Origin: Rehmannia glutinosa
Lineage: Eukaryota; Streptophyta; Magnoliopsida; Lamiales; Orobanchaceae
DNA length: 64,000 nucleotides
Direction of reading: 5' to 3'
Assembly (NCBI GenBank): GCA_016081115.2
Contig: CM071930.1
Location: 41,887,335 to 41,951,334 of the forward strand
The notes below the pieces were generated by a model. It ran no database searches, was not told where the DNA came from, and saw only the letters and a list, made by a program, of their open reading frames with translations. The position numbers and the translations under genes were made by a program. Shown here one piece after another: positions 1 to 13,494 of this stretch; position 1 is the stretch's first letter; every line of letters starts with the position of its first letter.

Positions 1-747
1 CTGCATTGCAGATAGAATAGGTATTCCGCATGAGTACATATATCTATTTGGGCAACACATTTCTTATTACCTCTATGATGGATCCTGGCATTTCACTTTT
101 CTGTTTGTTGAGGCTTATTTGGATCTTGTCCGGGATATCATTCGCGTCCCCATCGCCCCCTCGAAGGACACGCGGGTTTGGATGCACTTTGACGATGGGA
201 ATACTACCTCGAAAGCAGCATATTATCACATTCGGCCTCAATCTCCTACGGTCCATTAGGGTTCTTGGATTTGGTCACCTCACATTCCGGAACACCGTTC
301 GATTATGGTGTGGCGAGCTATCCACAATCGTTTGGCGGTCTTAGACTTATTGCGCCCAACGGGTTTTATTAGCCCATTGGTCTGTGGTCTTTGTTGTGCT
401 TCTGCTGAATCTGTTGATCACTTGTTTGTCTCTTGTGTCTTTGCAGGGGCTCTTTGGCAGTGAATTTTTGGTTCATTTGATGTTCACCTCTTTATGGCTC
501 ATAACTTTAATGAATTCCTGGTGCGCTAAATGACATTCTGTTTCAGCGAGAAGGTTGCTTTTTTATGGCGTGTGGCAGCGTTGTCCTGCATCTGGCTCAT
601 TGGTCATATCCGGAATGATTTGGCTTTTAACGATAAACTCTGGACAGTGGATGCGGCTATTACCCATCTTTGGGTTCTTATTGTTGAATATTCTTCTTTA
701 GATCAGGACTCCATGGATAATGATCAAAACGACCTCTTAATCCTAAG
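1..747 (+). pseudogene. LINE ORF2 fragment, zinc-binding RVT region
   Basis: This is the C-terminal part of a plant L1-type LINE ORF2 (endonuclease-RT polyprotein) and enters the window already truncated. From about base 115 to 465 a degenerate frame shows the zinc-binding domain that follows the reverse transcriptase in plant LINEs. It has a VWRAIHNRLAV-type helix, then CGLC, DHLF and a final C, then LW (bases 385-461). Stop codons near 258 and 462 and frame changes break it. From 530 another frame carries the linker (FLWRVAALSCIWLIGHIRN) that normally joins this domain to the RNase H. The frame continues to 747, where a solo LTR interrupts it. It resumes in frame at 2071 once one TSD copy is discounted. 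Family assignment is firm; activity is excluded. Confidence 0.8.
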
Positions 748-2065
748 TGTAAGTCCAAGCGGCTACGATAATCTAGAGGGGGGGTGAATAGATTATCTCC
801 ATCTTTTCGATTATGCCCTCTTTTTTGAAACAAATACGCCAAGACAATAATAAAGGTGCAGGAAGTAAACACCACGCGTCGATTTAAAGAGGTTCAACCC
901 AACGACACCTTGTGAAGATTACCACAATCTTCAACCTCAAGAATACCAAATTCTTCAACAACACTCAGATTACCACATAAGAAGATTACCATAATCTTCC
1001 TTCAACCTATCACCAACCTAGATCATCCAAGATGTGTTCTTACCACAAGAACACTTCACAACCATATTTTGTGTTGAATGATAACCAAAAATCAAGATTA
1101 CAACTCAATAATGAATAATACAATTTGAGTGCAAAGTGTAATTAAGAATAGCCTAGACCTCAAGGATGTGAAAGTGATAAGCTAGGCAAATTTACAACAA
1201 GAATAGTAACAATGAAAGACCAAGTATTTGCTTGAAGTGTATCTTGTTGTGTTGTATCTCAATTGTTGTTGTGGTTGCTCCAAAACTTCCTCTATTTATA
1301 TGAGATGATTGATCAAGCTTAGGCTCCTCTTGGGGATTGAAAATCTACAGAAAAATACAATAAAAATCAAGAATATAGTCATTAGAAATCAATCCCACAA
1401 ATTAAGGAAATGTGTCTGTCAAAACGGTCATATTTTTTTGTCAAAGCACAGGCGACCGATCGCACATAAATAAGAGATTTGAAGAACACTTTGGAAATTA
1501 CAACAGGCACGGCCGACATAGGCCTCGACCGGCCGACCCCTGCCTCAACCGGTCCACCTTAATGAAAAACCAAAGAAGATTTGTTCTGCTTTCAAAACGA
1601 AACATGCAGTACCGACCCACTGGCGGCCGGGTCGACCGGACGGGCCGACGCCTTGAGCGGCGGCCGACTGCGACATTTTTCATCCGTCTCTTTTTCTGTT
1701 TCAAAAATCATCTTCGTGTACGGGTTGCCCTATGATGCGGCCGGTCGACCACGAGACGAGAAAATGTTGTCCAATTTTTGTCGAAAATAAAACTTAAGAA
1801 ATACTCCGAAAATTTAGTAAAAACATTTTGAACCAATCGGAAGTATTTAGACAATATTTAGGAACCTTGTTTAGAAGTAAAAATCCATTGGTATAAAATC
1901 ATTAAAAGTGTTTGTCCAATATTGTCAAAAGTAAACTTGAGGAAATACTCCGGAAAATATTAAAACCATTTTAAATCATTTAGGAGTATTTGGATAACCT
2001 TTAAAAACATTGTTTTGGTGACAAAATAAAATCATCAAAATTAAGATAAAAACATGTATCAAACA
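748..2065 (-). mobile_element. Solo LTR inserted in the LINE
   Basis: A 1,318-bp segment starts TGTAAGTCC and ends TCAAACA (TG...CA). It is flanked by a perfect 5-bp duplication CTAAG (743-747 and 2066-2070). No internal retroelement genes are present, so it is a solo LTR left by LTR-LTR recombination. Orientation is minus: read that way it has a TATAAATA box (1300-1293) and ends with a C-rich stretch (complement of bases 776-786) of the kind seen near 3' LTR ends. The open frames inside it are not genes. I do not recognise the family. Confidence 0.82.
1293..1300 (-). promoter_or_regulatory. TATA box of the solo LTR
   Basis: Reads TATAAATA on the minus strand, near the middle of the solo LTR. 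That is the expected place for the U3 promoter and it fixes the LTR orientation. Seen in sequence; activity not shown. Confidence 0.55.
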
Positions 2066-2619
2066 CTAAGGAGACTTCTAGTTCCTGGGCGAGCGAGACA
2101 AACTCCAAAGATCGTGCAAGTTAATTGGCAAAAACCCCTTCCGGGCTGGAACAAAATGAATACGGACGGTAGCGCTTTGGGGGCGCCGCGCAGCCTTACA
2201 GCTTCTGGGTCTTCCGGAACTGCAGAGGCTTCTTTTGAGGTTGCTTTGTGGAACGCTGTGGTGCTAGGTATGCTTTTGAGGCCGAAATGGTGGCGGCAAT
2301 GTGGGCCATTCATTATGCATTCGCTAAAGGCTGGACTCAACTTTGGCTCGAGCCAGATTCCATTTATGTTGTGGACTTGCTTCACAAGAGATCCGTTGTT
2401 GTCCTCTGGCGTCATCTTAGCAGATGGCGTTATACTCTTCATTTGCTTTCACAGATGGATCTAGTGGTTTCGCATATCTATCGTGAAGGCAATCAAGTGG
2501 CAGACCTTTTGAGCAAGAAGTCGCAATCGGCGACTTGGTGGGGTGTCCCGCCTGCAGATATTAAACCTTTTCTCACGGAAGACTATGTTGGTCAATCCAA
2601 TTATAGATTTGTTAGATAA
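2066..2619 (+). pseudogene. LINE RNase H domain, 3' part of ORF2
   Basis: Continuation of the LINE after the solo LTR. Bases 2071-2200 encode the linker and the first RNase H strand (KIVQVNW, then NTDGS with the first catalytic Asp). A frame change near 2200-2260 moves the reading to another frame, which runs to 2619. That frame has FEAEMVAAMWAI (catalytic Glu), LWLEPDS (second Asp) and VSHIYREGNQVADLL (C-terminal helix). This is the RVT_3-type RNase H typical of plant LINE ORF2. The frameshift inactivates it. The TAA stop is at 2617-2619. Confidence 0.85.
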
Positions 2620-2880
2620 CGCATCCTGGATCCTTATTTCTTTATCTTTTGACGCTTCATTTATGGGGGATACTCTTTTTCCTGCCAAGGGTTTTTCCCA
2701 CAAGGGTGGGTTTTACCTTGGGAGGTTTTAACGAGGCCCCAACCATTTAGTCATTTGGTCAGGTTGTGATCATTTCGATTTTTTCCGGGTTGGATTTTCG
2801 TCTTGTTTCTTTGGCTACCTGATCAGCCTGTGACCAGGATCACTCTTTTTTATTTTTTTAATATATATTTGATTCATTTA
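2620..2880 (+). other. LINE 3' untranslated region
   Basis: Follows the RNase H stop. It is T- and G-rich and contains a TTTGG...CTGATCAGCCTGTGATCA-like stretch (2807-2845) that recurs in the second LINE tail at about 5540-5560. It ends in an AT-rich run near 2850-2880. A clean poly(A) is not visible, so the 3' border is approximate. Confidence 0.55.
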
Positions 2881-3733
2881 AAAATCGAAGCGGAGTATTG
2901 GACGATTTGTTGTTTGGAGGCATCCAACTTTGAACGGTGACAATTCAAAGAGGGAGTTTTTAATTGTTTAAATCCAATTATATATTGTACTTTATAACCT
3001 TTACTATTAGTGTAATTATTTTTTTCTGGGCGTAATCTAGTGAAGTAGAATTATTTAATCTGAACCACATTAATATTATTTAATTTTTGTTGTGCAGAAT
3101 TGTGGGACTAAATTTAATAATTTGGGGCAACAAATTATAACGAAGACTATGGAAGCTAAGTAAAGTTGTTGTACCATAAGTGTACAAGGAGCTAAAGTAA
3201 CACCTCTTCATAGTACAAGGGAACAACTGACACTCAATAAGAATAGAGAATCGAGAATCGAGAGGGTAATGTTAGATTAACCATAAAAATTACTTTAATA
3301 AATATATTTATTTAATTTTTTTTTTCGTACTCAACATTTATTGGCTATTTATTTAATTAATGTAATATAGTTTTGCATATGATCAAGGAAGTGAGAGAGA
3401 ATGAAAGAAGCACAAGAAGTATCAGGATAAGATTAACCTTTATATATATGTTTTGCGAACTTAATTCATTGGTATTACACATAAATTCATGATGTTATGC
3501 TTGATTTTGGTAAAGTAAATTAATCAATTTAATTTTTTTTGATTAATGTGATATTGTGATATACTCGAATAATTCTGCATAATGCAAATCCAATGATAAA
3601 AAGAATTCGAAAATCATTTTAGTAAAAAGACTTTCCTTGCCATTAAAGTCAAACAAAATATTGACATCAACTAGAAGTTCATTTTTATGCATGCACAATA
3701 TAGTTAGATGAGTTATAGTAAAAGTTAACTTAC
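2881..3733. other. AT-rich interval, probable P450 intron
   Basis: No coding sequence recognised on either strand. It starts, on the minus strand, with a good 5' splice site (GTAAGTTAAC) directly after the P450 exon at 3734, so at least its right part is intron. No second P450 exon (heme-binding FxxGxRxC region) can be found here. It would have to lie beyond the LINE, left of the window, or be lost. Confidence 0.5.
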
Positions 3734-4625
3734 CAGAAGTATTGCTTTGATACTATCCCTGTCAATGGAGATATCAGGTGTGTTATCAGTGTAAATACCA
3801 AGCAGAATATCAAGAAAGTTATCTCCAATATTTTTGTCATCCTCGATAGTTTCCAGGCGGTCTCGAATAACGCCCTCCAGGAAATCATCCATTCTTTTGA
3901 CAAATCTATCAACCTTCTTATCGAAACCATTCACACGACTGATCCAACTAAGCCACGGAACGAAATCTCCAATAGTAACAGTCCCCAACAGGTCTGAGAA
4001 TTCATCCAGCAATACTAGGAATTTCTTGGAATTTTCAGATTCAGGATTATACTGCCCGCCAAAGGCTGATTTGCAAATCACATAATTAGTGAACTGAGAG
4101 AACAAATCTGTCAGGTTCAACGGACGGCCACGATGCTCTCGGATCTTGTTCATCAAAATGGAAGTTTCTTCTTCCCTGATAGACCGGAAAGATTGGACCC
4201 TTTTGTTACTGAGCAGCTGGAGAACAACAATCCTCTTCACCTGCCTCCAGTATTCGCCGTAAGGGGCGAGCGACACGTTTTTTCTGAACCTTGAATGAAG
4301 CCCTGTTTGCGAAGTTGAGATCGTGAGTTCTCATGATTTCTCGGGCTGCATCTGCTGACGAGACGACAAGCATGGGGATAGGTCCCAGTTGAAGAAGCAG
4401 GAGAGGGCCGTGTTTTTGAGCCAAGGAGTAGAGATTCTGGTGAGGCAATGACAGGCGTCCAACAGGAAGGAGATTTCCGAGTATCGGCAGCTTTGGTGGT
4501 GATGGGGGTAAATTTGTCTTTTCAACAGGTTTTCGGAGCCATTTGGTAATGGACCATAACAAGAATAAAGATATAACAACTGGAAATACAAAGGGATGCA
4601 ACAGTAGTTCATGAATTCTATCCAT
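3734..4625 (-). pseudogene. CYP71-type cytochrome P450, exon 1, frameshifted
   Basis: CYP71-clan P450s are ER-anchored monooxygenases of plant specialised metabolism. The ATG at 4623-4625 opens a frame with a hydrophobic N-terminal anchor (residues about 8-29) and a proline-rich hinge (LPPSPPKLPILGNL), then the AREIMRTHDLNFANR segment. The frame is broken near 4270-4290: the normal stretch before the C-helix is shortened and reading continues in another frame. The second frame starts SLAPYGEYWRQVKRI, with the C-helix WRxxKR motif, and runs to DSIKAILL at 3734. There a consensus GTAAGT donor sits at the usual CYP71 intron position in the I-helix. Exon 2, with the I-helix Thr, ExxR and heme Cys, is absent here. 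A TATA-like run lies upstream near 4890. The best fit is a CYP71A-like pseudogene. Confidence 0.85.
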
Positions 4626-5234
4626 TTTTGGTATTTGTTTTCTTATAGGTTTCTAAATATGTGTACTCTCCATTTATAATTAAACAAGGTTCTCTCTCTA
4701 GAAACTGATGAGTTGGTTTTCGGAATACTGGACTGGTTTCTAATCGCTAATCCTATAGAATTAAGAATTAGTTTGATTGGCCAGAAAGATAATGAACTGA
4801 GTCTCCCTTTTCTTGTTCTCTCAATGGATGGAAAGGAATAATAATTAAAGTGTATTCTTATCTTCTTCCTTATCTTGCCTCTCATGGAGATATATACAAG
4901 ACGATGTCGTGACCACAAGTATATTGGGAATCAGTCTACAAAATGAGGTATTATCTTGAATGGGACAAACTAATATTGTCACCCCTACATGGGACATGCC
5001 TTAAGTCTGCCATGTAGGATTCATCCACATCAGCGAGATTACGCCCAATTTTAAAAATTCCGATGGAAATTGTCCTCAATCCACAATTTTTTATTTAAAC
5101 GGGACTATTTTGCCATAACTGTATCTAATAGGACCATGTTTACTAGACCCCTGCAACTACAGGACTAATTTTTATCAAAATTTCAAAAATTGAAAAGTAC
5201 CAAATTGGTACTTGGCAACTCATCCTACATTACA
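4626..5234. other. P450 upstream region and unassigned sequence
   Basis: The first 300 bp upstream of the P450 start is AT-rich, with a TATATA run at about 4888-4897 (minus-strand TGTATATAT). Bases 4950-5230 contain GGGAC/GGACTAAT-type phrases seen in small plant transposons. I found no convincing terminal repeats or TSD. Confidence 0.35.
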
Positions 5235-5620
5235 TTTTACTTATGGATTTTGTTGTGTCTCATATCTACAGAGAGGAAAATCGAGTTCTTTGATTAACTA
5301 AGTTCTAGTTCTCTCTTCCAATCTTATGGTTGAATGAATTGAAGGCGCTCATGCTAAAATCCTTGAAGACTTAAATAATGATTATAATGGTAGAGCAAAT
5401 TATCATTTTATGGATTAATATATTCTTGTTCTTGATTTTTGTATCTTGGTCTCCGCTTTGGCACTCTTTTTCTTGTCAAAGCTTTTTCCCCTTTGAGATT
5501 TTATTTTCCAAATTTTATTGAGGCCCTATATTTAGCTAGTTGATCGGCCTATGATCAACATTAATCACCCCCATTTTTCCTTTTTGATATATATTTTCCC
5601 GATCTACAAAAAAAAAAGCA
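5235..5620 (+). mobile_element. 3' end remnant of a second LINE
   Basis: Begins within an RNase H C-terminal motif (VSHIYRE, bases about 5250-5276), parallel to the one at 2467-2487 of the first LINE. It continues into a 3' UTR that shares the layout of the first LINE: CTTTTTCCC..., then AGTTGATCGGCCTATGATCA (5538-5557). It ends in an A-run at 5608-5618. It is 5'-truncated, as is usual for LINEs. The coding part is too decayed to give a product. Confidence 0.6.
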
Positions 5621-6148
5621 AAAATTACAGTTTTTGAATAATAATACTGAGTTTACCAAAAATAGGAATCGGTTTAATATTTTATGCAATAATTGCTTGA
5701 TGAAAATGACTTAATGTACTTAATGTCATGATCTTTCTTAAAAATATGGTGACAAGAGTTTTATTTACTAAATACTTAAGAATGAGTTTATCAAATATAC
5801 TTTTATCGAATCAACATTTAAAAATAAGAATAGTTATTAAATTTAATAAAACAACGTACCAAATTAAGACATATAGGAGAAATAGTGTCAATCATACCTC
5901 TAAAATTGATTGTCTATTTTTTTCTTTCTTAAGCAAAACCTCCTAACAAACCCATGACCTCCACCCGACAAGAGACTTAAGTCTCTTGTGATGGCCAGAG
6001 GCTAAGCTCCCGTTCAAGGAAAGCGGTTTTTGATACCATTAGAAGAGGTATGCTTACTGATTTATCTATTATTAATGCTCCTCCAGAACAGATTGTCTAT
6101 TAAGCGTTTCATAATTTGTTTGAGAATATTATAATTTAATTGAATGAT
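5621..6148. other. Unassigned interval
   Basis: No gene recognised. AT-rich. One short phrase near 5975-6110 looks like decayed coding or LINE sequence but carries no diagnostic motif. Confidence 0.3.
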
Positions 6149-6268
6149 AATTATCACTGCTCCTCAACCACTAGCTTGTAGCTCAAGTAGTATAGTTAAA
6201 CCTTTGTAAGAGTGTTCCCTCCAACCACTACTCCCAACTTATTAAAAAAAATTATCACTGCTCCTCAA
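6149..6268 (+). mobile_element. Short tRNA-like SINE with 19-bp TSD
   Basis: The element is 6168-6249 (82 bp), flanked by two identical 19-bp copies of AATTATCACTGCTCCTCAA (6149-6167 and 6250-6268). Its head has a box A-like string TAGCTCAAGTAG (6179-6190), and it ends in an A-rich tail (6243-6249). Long perfect TSDs plus a 3' A-tail are the mark of LINE-mediated retroposition. A clear box B is not seen, so it may be truncated or a degenerate tRNA-derived SINE. Confidence 0.72.
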
Positions 6269-6405
6269 ATGACATTTGCTTTTATACCTTATAATTACCT
6301 TTTTTTTTGTTTCCAAAAATCCACTGAGCAAAATTCGAGATGGATGGCTAGGCCCTTTCATTCCATCATCAAACGGGTATGATTATACAAAGAAACTTAA
6401 GATGG

Positions 6406-6710
6406 TGTTGGGGCGAGAAATTTAGCCCACCGAAAAAACCCGATCTTCAATGTTCGTTTCACCTCTCCGATGCTCAAGTCAGAATCGTTCTAGAGAGAGA
6501 ATATATGTAAAAAAGAACAGTATATCAAATGTGTGTACTGGAATTATCACCTGAGGCACCCTTTTTGTGAGCTATTTATAGGTTGTCAATTAGGGTTGCG
6601 TGTCTACCAAATCAAGCTAACACATGGGCTTAGGTTAATTATTTATTTTGGGCCACACACCTCCCAAATTATATTGATCCTATTTAATATGGCAAATCTA
6701 GCCCGTATCA
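6406..6710 (-). mobile_element. Small solo LTR
   Basis: A 305-bp unit. On the minus strand it starts TGATACGGGC and ends CCCCAACA, with a TATAAATAG box near its middle (complement of about 6575-6583). The flanks are GATGG (6401-6405) and GATGA (6711-6715), a 5-bp TSD with one mismatch. There is no internal domain. The open frame across 6533-6715 is not a gene. Confidence 0.65.
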
Positions 6711-6715
6711 GATGA

Positions 6716-7120
6716 CATCCTATCTAGACCAGCATCTGAATATCCACATTCATAAATGCCATGAGATTAGGAGATCGTATATATCCTAAAAAAATGTTAT
6801 TTTCATTTCAATATTAGAGATTATATATTGTGTTAATTTTGAAATCAAATATATGAAATTCTTTTAATTGATATATCTCTTTCTAAGTTTCTCCTTCAAC
6901 TCACGTTTTGTGATCTGGCGAGGAGATTCTCTAGTAAACTACTCCAAAGATTATATATATAAAAATTTATTACTAAAATTCTTTTATCGTATGATAGAGA
7001 ATCGTTCGTGCGATATAGCCCACATTCCCTGTATATCATATAATTAATTTCACCACCAAGTTCACATGACATAAATATTAGATCGTGTCAAAGAGTTCAT
7101 ACTTTGGAAGGTAAATATGA
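6716..7120. other. Unassigned AT-rich interval
   Basis: Between the small solo LTR and the Gypsy 5' LTR. No coding, RNA or repeat structure recognised. Confidence 0.4.
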
Positions 7121-7670
7121 TGTTAAGTGATAATACCCGAATCGGGCTGGACAAAGTACATCTATGTGGTCATCCAAGATCTGATGATGTGGACCGACCA
7201 GATGACGTGGACAGATCATATCACCCTCACACGAGCCGAGGTGCAAGACCGAGCTCAACCCACTTAGATATCTTATAAAAGGATTCAACATCCCTCTACT
7301 AAATCGATTCAACCTACCAGTGGCAGACCAAAGAGCCACCTGTCAACGCATCAATGGGACAAGTCAACAAGCACTTTCCAATACATGGCCACCATGCACC
7401 TTATGCACAGTAAGAAGAAGACAAGTGTCCCACTAGTATTTTAGATGTAATAATTACTTAGCCTTGTATTAGTATAAATAGATCTCATTTATTAGAAAAA
7501 TGACAGGAGAAATCCACTATATAACTTGAAGGATTCAAAATCTGTACACGGATACCGACCATAGATAGCCAGCTCGGCACCGTAATAAAAAGGCAGTTTT
7601 AGCCACTTTTCTTATGTTCCAACTGTTTATTTTCAGTTTTTGGGTTATTGATCAAACAAGGGCATCAACA
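7121..7670 (+). repeat. 5' LTR of the Gypsy element
   Basis: 550 bp, starting TGTTAAGTG and ending CATCAACA. A TATAAATAG box lies at 7473-7481. It is directly followed by AATTGACGCAAGAAGGATG, in the place and form of a Gypsy primer-binding site, and then by gag. The left border is set by the TGTT/AACA ends; no 3' LTR exists to confirm it. Confidence 0.68.
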
Positions 7671-7689
7671 AATTGACGCAAGAAGGATG
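7671..7689 (+). other. Gypsy primer-binding site region
   Basis: AATTGACGCAAGAAGGATG immediately after the LTR. It resembles the ATTGGCGC-AGAAGGA form common in plant Gypsy elements, with changes. The tRNA cannot be named from this decayed copy. Confidence 0.5.
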
Positions 7690-7764
7690 AACCATTTTGT
7701 CCAGTCTCATTTCCAGAAAATTCAAATTCCAACCTAGGTAATTCTATCCCTTTTTTGTTGCACA

Positions 7765-9237
7765 ATGAGTGAAAACTCGAAAAAGCCCCAAAGGCAAGAT
7801 ATTCAACCATAGGATAACCAAAATCCCCAGAACGTACCTCTAAATGAAACTGGGGGCGCGATATTATTACCAATTACACAACTCTCAAATCCAGATCTTT
7901 TACAACAAATGAACTAGTTGTTAACACGAGCATTGGCAGTTCCAGCGGTTCCTCCACCCGTAAATCCCCCACCAAATATCCAAAATCAAGCCCCTTTGAA
8001 TCAGGATAATCAAGAAGTTGAATCTCATAATAGGCAACCCGAGGATAGGCGAGAAAGAAGAAGGTTAAGGGATGAAGGCGGGAATCACAACAGAGTTGAG
8101 GAGTCATCTCCCTATATTCGATATCCTCGTCAGGCTCAGTCCGTCTTTGGGAGAATGGGTCCTGACCCTCGGCAGCAAAGGATTGCCCAACCCGTCCAGT
8201 CTCGGATTCAGTTTCCTACCAACCGAGTGCCCCTTAGGGCCAACCGTGCTCAGAAACCCATTCCGTTGAATGAAAAGGAACCGAAATACATTGTCTTTAG
8301 CGTTGTCTTAATGAGCTGGAGGAAACACCTGAAGAAGCTCCTTATCAGCCAAGCCCCATATCTGGTCGAGTTGATGTGGTATCCCCGTTTGCTTTACATA
8401 TCTCGACGACTCCGCTCCCAGCGAAAATTCAAGGTACCACAAATTGTGTTGTACAATGGGGAGACTGATCCCACTACGCACATTCATAAATATCTTGCGT
8501 GAACCGAGCTGTACGGTCCCAACGATGTAATTCTATGCAGACGTTCCCATTGGCCCTTGGTGATCGAGCTTATCGATGGTTTCGAACCCTACCCTCGGGC
8601 TCGATCTATTCATGGAATGACTTAGCACCAGCGTTTACCACTCACTTTCTGGCATCCAAGGTCCGAGTTGCGCCAAAGGACTCCCTCGTCACAATCAAGC
8701 AGTATAAGGATGAGTCATTGAAAAGTTATATTTCCAGATTCAATAAACAGATACGTGAAATTGAGCCGGTCTCCGACAATGCAATGCTCATGGCGGCCAT
8801 CTTAGAACTTGCCCCCCATTCCCGATTTTGTTATGCCATCACGAATCAGGGGCAAGTACCTTCAAGGAATTCCTTATTCGAGTAGAGCGACACATTTGTG
8901 CAGAGGAAACTATGGTCAGGTCTATGGCTGAGCAAAAGCAGCAGGGGGCGAAGAACGATTTTAAGAAGGATTCTGCCTCAGGATCTGGATCAGGTTTCAA
9001 GTTGTTTTCGAACATCTCTACCACAAGGTACAAATCATATCAGGAAGTGCGAGTTGAGGTCGCGGCTATGAGGAGCTCGCTGACTCAGCCTCCGTCAGTC
9101 ATATTGAAAGAAATCAAGGATCTCAATCTACTACCTCCAGCTCGCCCTTTGAAGCTGGATCCTTTGAAGTTGGACAATTTTCGATATTGTTACTATCACA
9201 AGTCGGTCGGCCACGAGACCGATGAATGCCATATTTG
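7765..9237 (+). pseudogene. Gypsy gag
   Basis: Gag packages the element RNA into cytoplasmic particles. The likely start is ATG 7765 (MSENSKKPQ), 95 bp after the LTR. The N-terminal part is Pro/Gln/Arg-rich (7918-8280). The conserved Retrotrans_gag core is at 8540-8870: FPLALGDRAYRWFRTLPSGS, then SWNDL, then a VTIKQ...ESLKSYISRFN helix. The C-terminus ends near 9237 with a decayed zinc-knuckle-like stretch (CYYH...HETDEC). Stops near 7807 and 7909 and frame changes near 8290-8500 and 8830-8885 break it. Confidence 0.8.
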
Positions 9238-9249
9238 ACAAGAGAAATT

Positions 9250-9830
9250 ATGAGGATTGTGCAAAGGGGAGGTTTAAAATGATATGTGCAGGATTTACCA
9301 CCTCCACCACCGGTCCCCACTCGAACAATTCCGGAAAGGGTCAACGATCAAGCAAGAATACCAACTATGAATCCCAATCATGGGCACGAAATATTAAACC
9401 TCATCAATACAAACACCGCAGAAGATAACAGGTCAATTCGTAAAAAGAAGGCAGAAGTCAGGGAAGCAGCAAATGAAGGACAACGAGTTCGCATGGCAGA
9501 AATTAAACAAGGTCAACCTACAGGTTTCTTCACCTTCTTTGACCAGGATGCTGACCAGCTGGTTCATCCACACTCTGATCCCCTGGTCATTACTGAGCCA
9601 ATCCTGGGCATTCCTGTCCATAGGATCCTGGTCGATTCTGGCAGTTACGCGTCAGTAATCTATATCAGGGCATTCCACAGGCTGAATATGGATGATTCTT
9701 ACATCCGTCCATGCAATGACAATATTTTTTGTTTTAGAGGAGGAAGGATAATCCCGATTAGCGAGGTCAACCTGTTTATTCAGCTCGGCCAGGGCCAAAC
9801 AAGAGAACAATCATAACAACATTCAAGATC
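9250..9830 (+). pseudogene. Gypsy aspartic protease
   Basis: Retropepsin-type protease that would cut the Gag-Pol polyprotein. One open frame (to the stop at 9814-9816) holds a linker, then GIPVHRILVDSGSYASVIY (about 9608-9664). The catalytic triad is D-S-G, so the active site itself is intact. A flap-like FRGGRIIPISEVNLFIQLGQ follows. The frame is lost after about 9810, in the linker to RT. It lies directly downstream of gag, as in Gypsy elements. Confidence 0.8.
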
Positions 9831-10330
9831 AACAACTCAGATTCAGAATACAATGCAATTATAGAGCGATCACTTCTTTATCATTTGAAGGTCGCTGTCT
9901 CGCTTATCACTCACTTTAAGTTCCCCACTCCTAAGAAGGGAAGGTTTTTACAAGGGCAATCAAAGGGAGTCAAGGAATGCTCGCACAAGCTCGGGCCGAG
10001 ATAAACATAATCGAAAGGAGAGTCCAAAGAACTCACCTAGCATGGCAATCCAGAATATCAATCGGAAAACATACCTAAGGTCGACCAGGGAAGACGTCTT
10101 GGTAAAGAACCGATGACATAAGACAAAGAAGAGTTACTTTTGCAAAAGAAAGAATGGCAAAGTAAGAAGAGAAAACATGTCGAGCCAGTGGAAGAGATCG
10201 ACATAGTAGATGTCGATAAGCATCACGAGGGTCACCAACTGAGGATTGGTCGCAATATTCAAGAACCGCTTCGGGCCGAGCTCGTCGAATTCTTGAGCAA
10301 CAACTTGGACGTCTTTGCTTGGTCTCACTC
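9831..10330 (+). pseudogene. Gypsy protease-RT linker and RT start
   Basis: Degenerate coding sequence. Bases 9835-9940 carry the conserved protease-RT linker (IIERSLLYHLKVAVS). From 10140 a short open frame runs VEEIDIVDVDKHHEGHQLRI and then LVEFLSNNLDVFAWSHS, the phrase just before the RT palm. It stops abruptly at 10330, where the non-autonomous LTR element (TSD CACTC) was inserted. Stops near 9990-10120. Confidence 0.75.
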
Positions 10331-10458
10331 TGTAACGACCCAAATTTATGAAATTAAAGTACTCTAAAAATATTATTAAGAAAACACAAATTTATAAATT
10401 AAAGTGATCCCAATAATTAACAAAAAGTTGATTTAGAATTTTTACTTAAGAAAAAAAT

Positions 10459-10535
<77 letters not shown>
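10459..10535. repeat. (AAT)n microsatellite
   Basis: About 25 units of AAT with few interruptions, inside the left LTR at the point where the two LTRs stop matching. Confidence 0.9.
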
Positions 10536-10537
<2 letters not shown>

Positions 10538-11205
10538 TAATAAGAATGATAATAATGATAATACATCTATCAAATTAAATATCCAACAATTATCCCAAGC
10601 ATTACCGGAAAAAAAAAATTAAAGACATAAATCTAAAATTTAGTCCGATCATAATTATTTAAAATATAAATATAGCATGATTTATTCTACCATCCACAAC
10701 ATCATATCTTCAGCCGGATTCATCAACCTGAAAGTCATGATAATGATAGGGGTGAGCTTCATCTCGCTCAGTAGAGATATATCTGTCAATATTTAATATA
10801 ACATGAAAAGCATTCACATAATTACAACAATAAATTCATTAATTTCCTCTTATTCCTCTGACTGGCCAGTTACTGCATATAGTATTGCAGGTTCATTCTG
10901 AAGATACGTTTGATCCCGGACCCTTTTCATGGCCCCTAGCTTATATGAATTTATTTTCTCTTGACATATATTGCAATCAATGAATTATAATCATGGAACA
11001 TTAAATAAAGACAAATACTATAAAATCCCTACCTTAATAATCACGGATATTCGATGTAGAAAAATGAACAATAAAAGTTCAAGTCATCGACCCTTCGTTT
11101 TCTACGTTAATAAAATTATATAATTAATATGTGATTTTAATAAATTAAACTAATTAATAAATTTTTGTAAAAATAAAATATTGAAGGAAGGCTTGTGAAT
11201 TGGAG

Positions 11206-11209
<4 letters not shown>

Positions 11210-11249
<40 letters not shown>
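11210..11249. repeat. (TA)n microsatellite
   Basis: About 20 TA units immediately left of TIR element A. Confidence 0.9.
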
Positions 11250-13490
<2,241 letters not shown>

Positions 13491-13491
13491 T

Positions 13492-13494
<3 letters not shown>

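Noticed and set aside
1412..1790. Arg-rich open frames
   Set aside because: They lie inside the solo LTR, in a GC-rich stretch with GGCCGAC/GGTCGAC repeats; no domain or codon pattern.
3734..4625. Functional P450 gene
   Set aside because: Frame break near 4280 and no heme-binding exon in the window.
5940..6030. Possible tRNA or structured RNA
   Set aside because: No cloverleaf with a matching acceptor stem or T-loop could be drawn.
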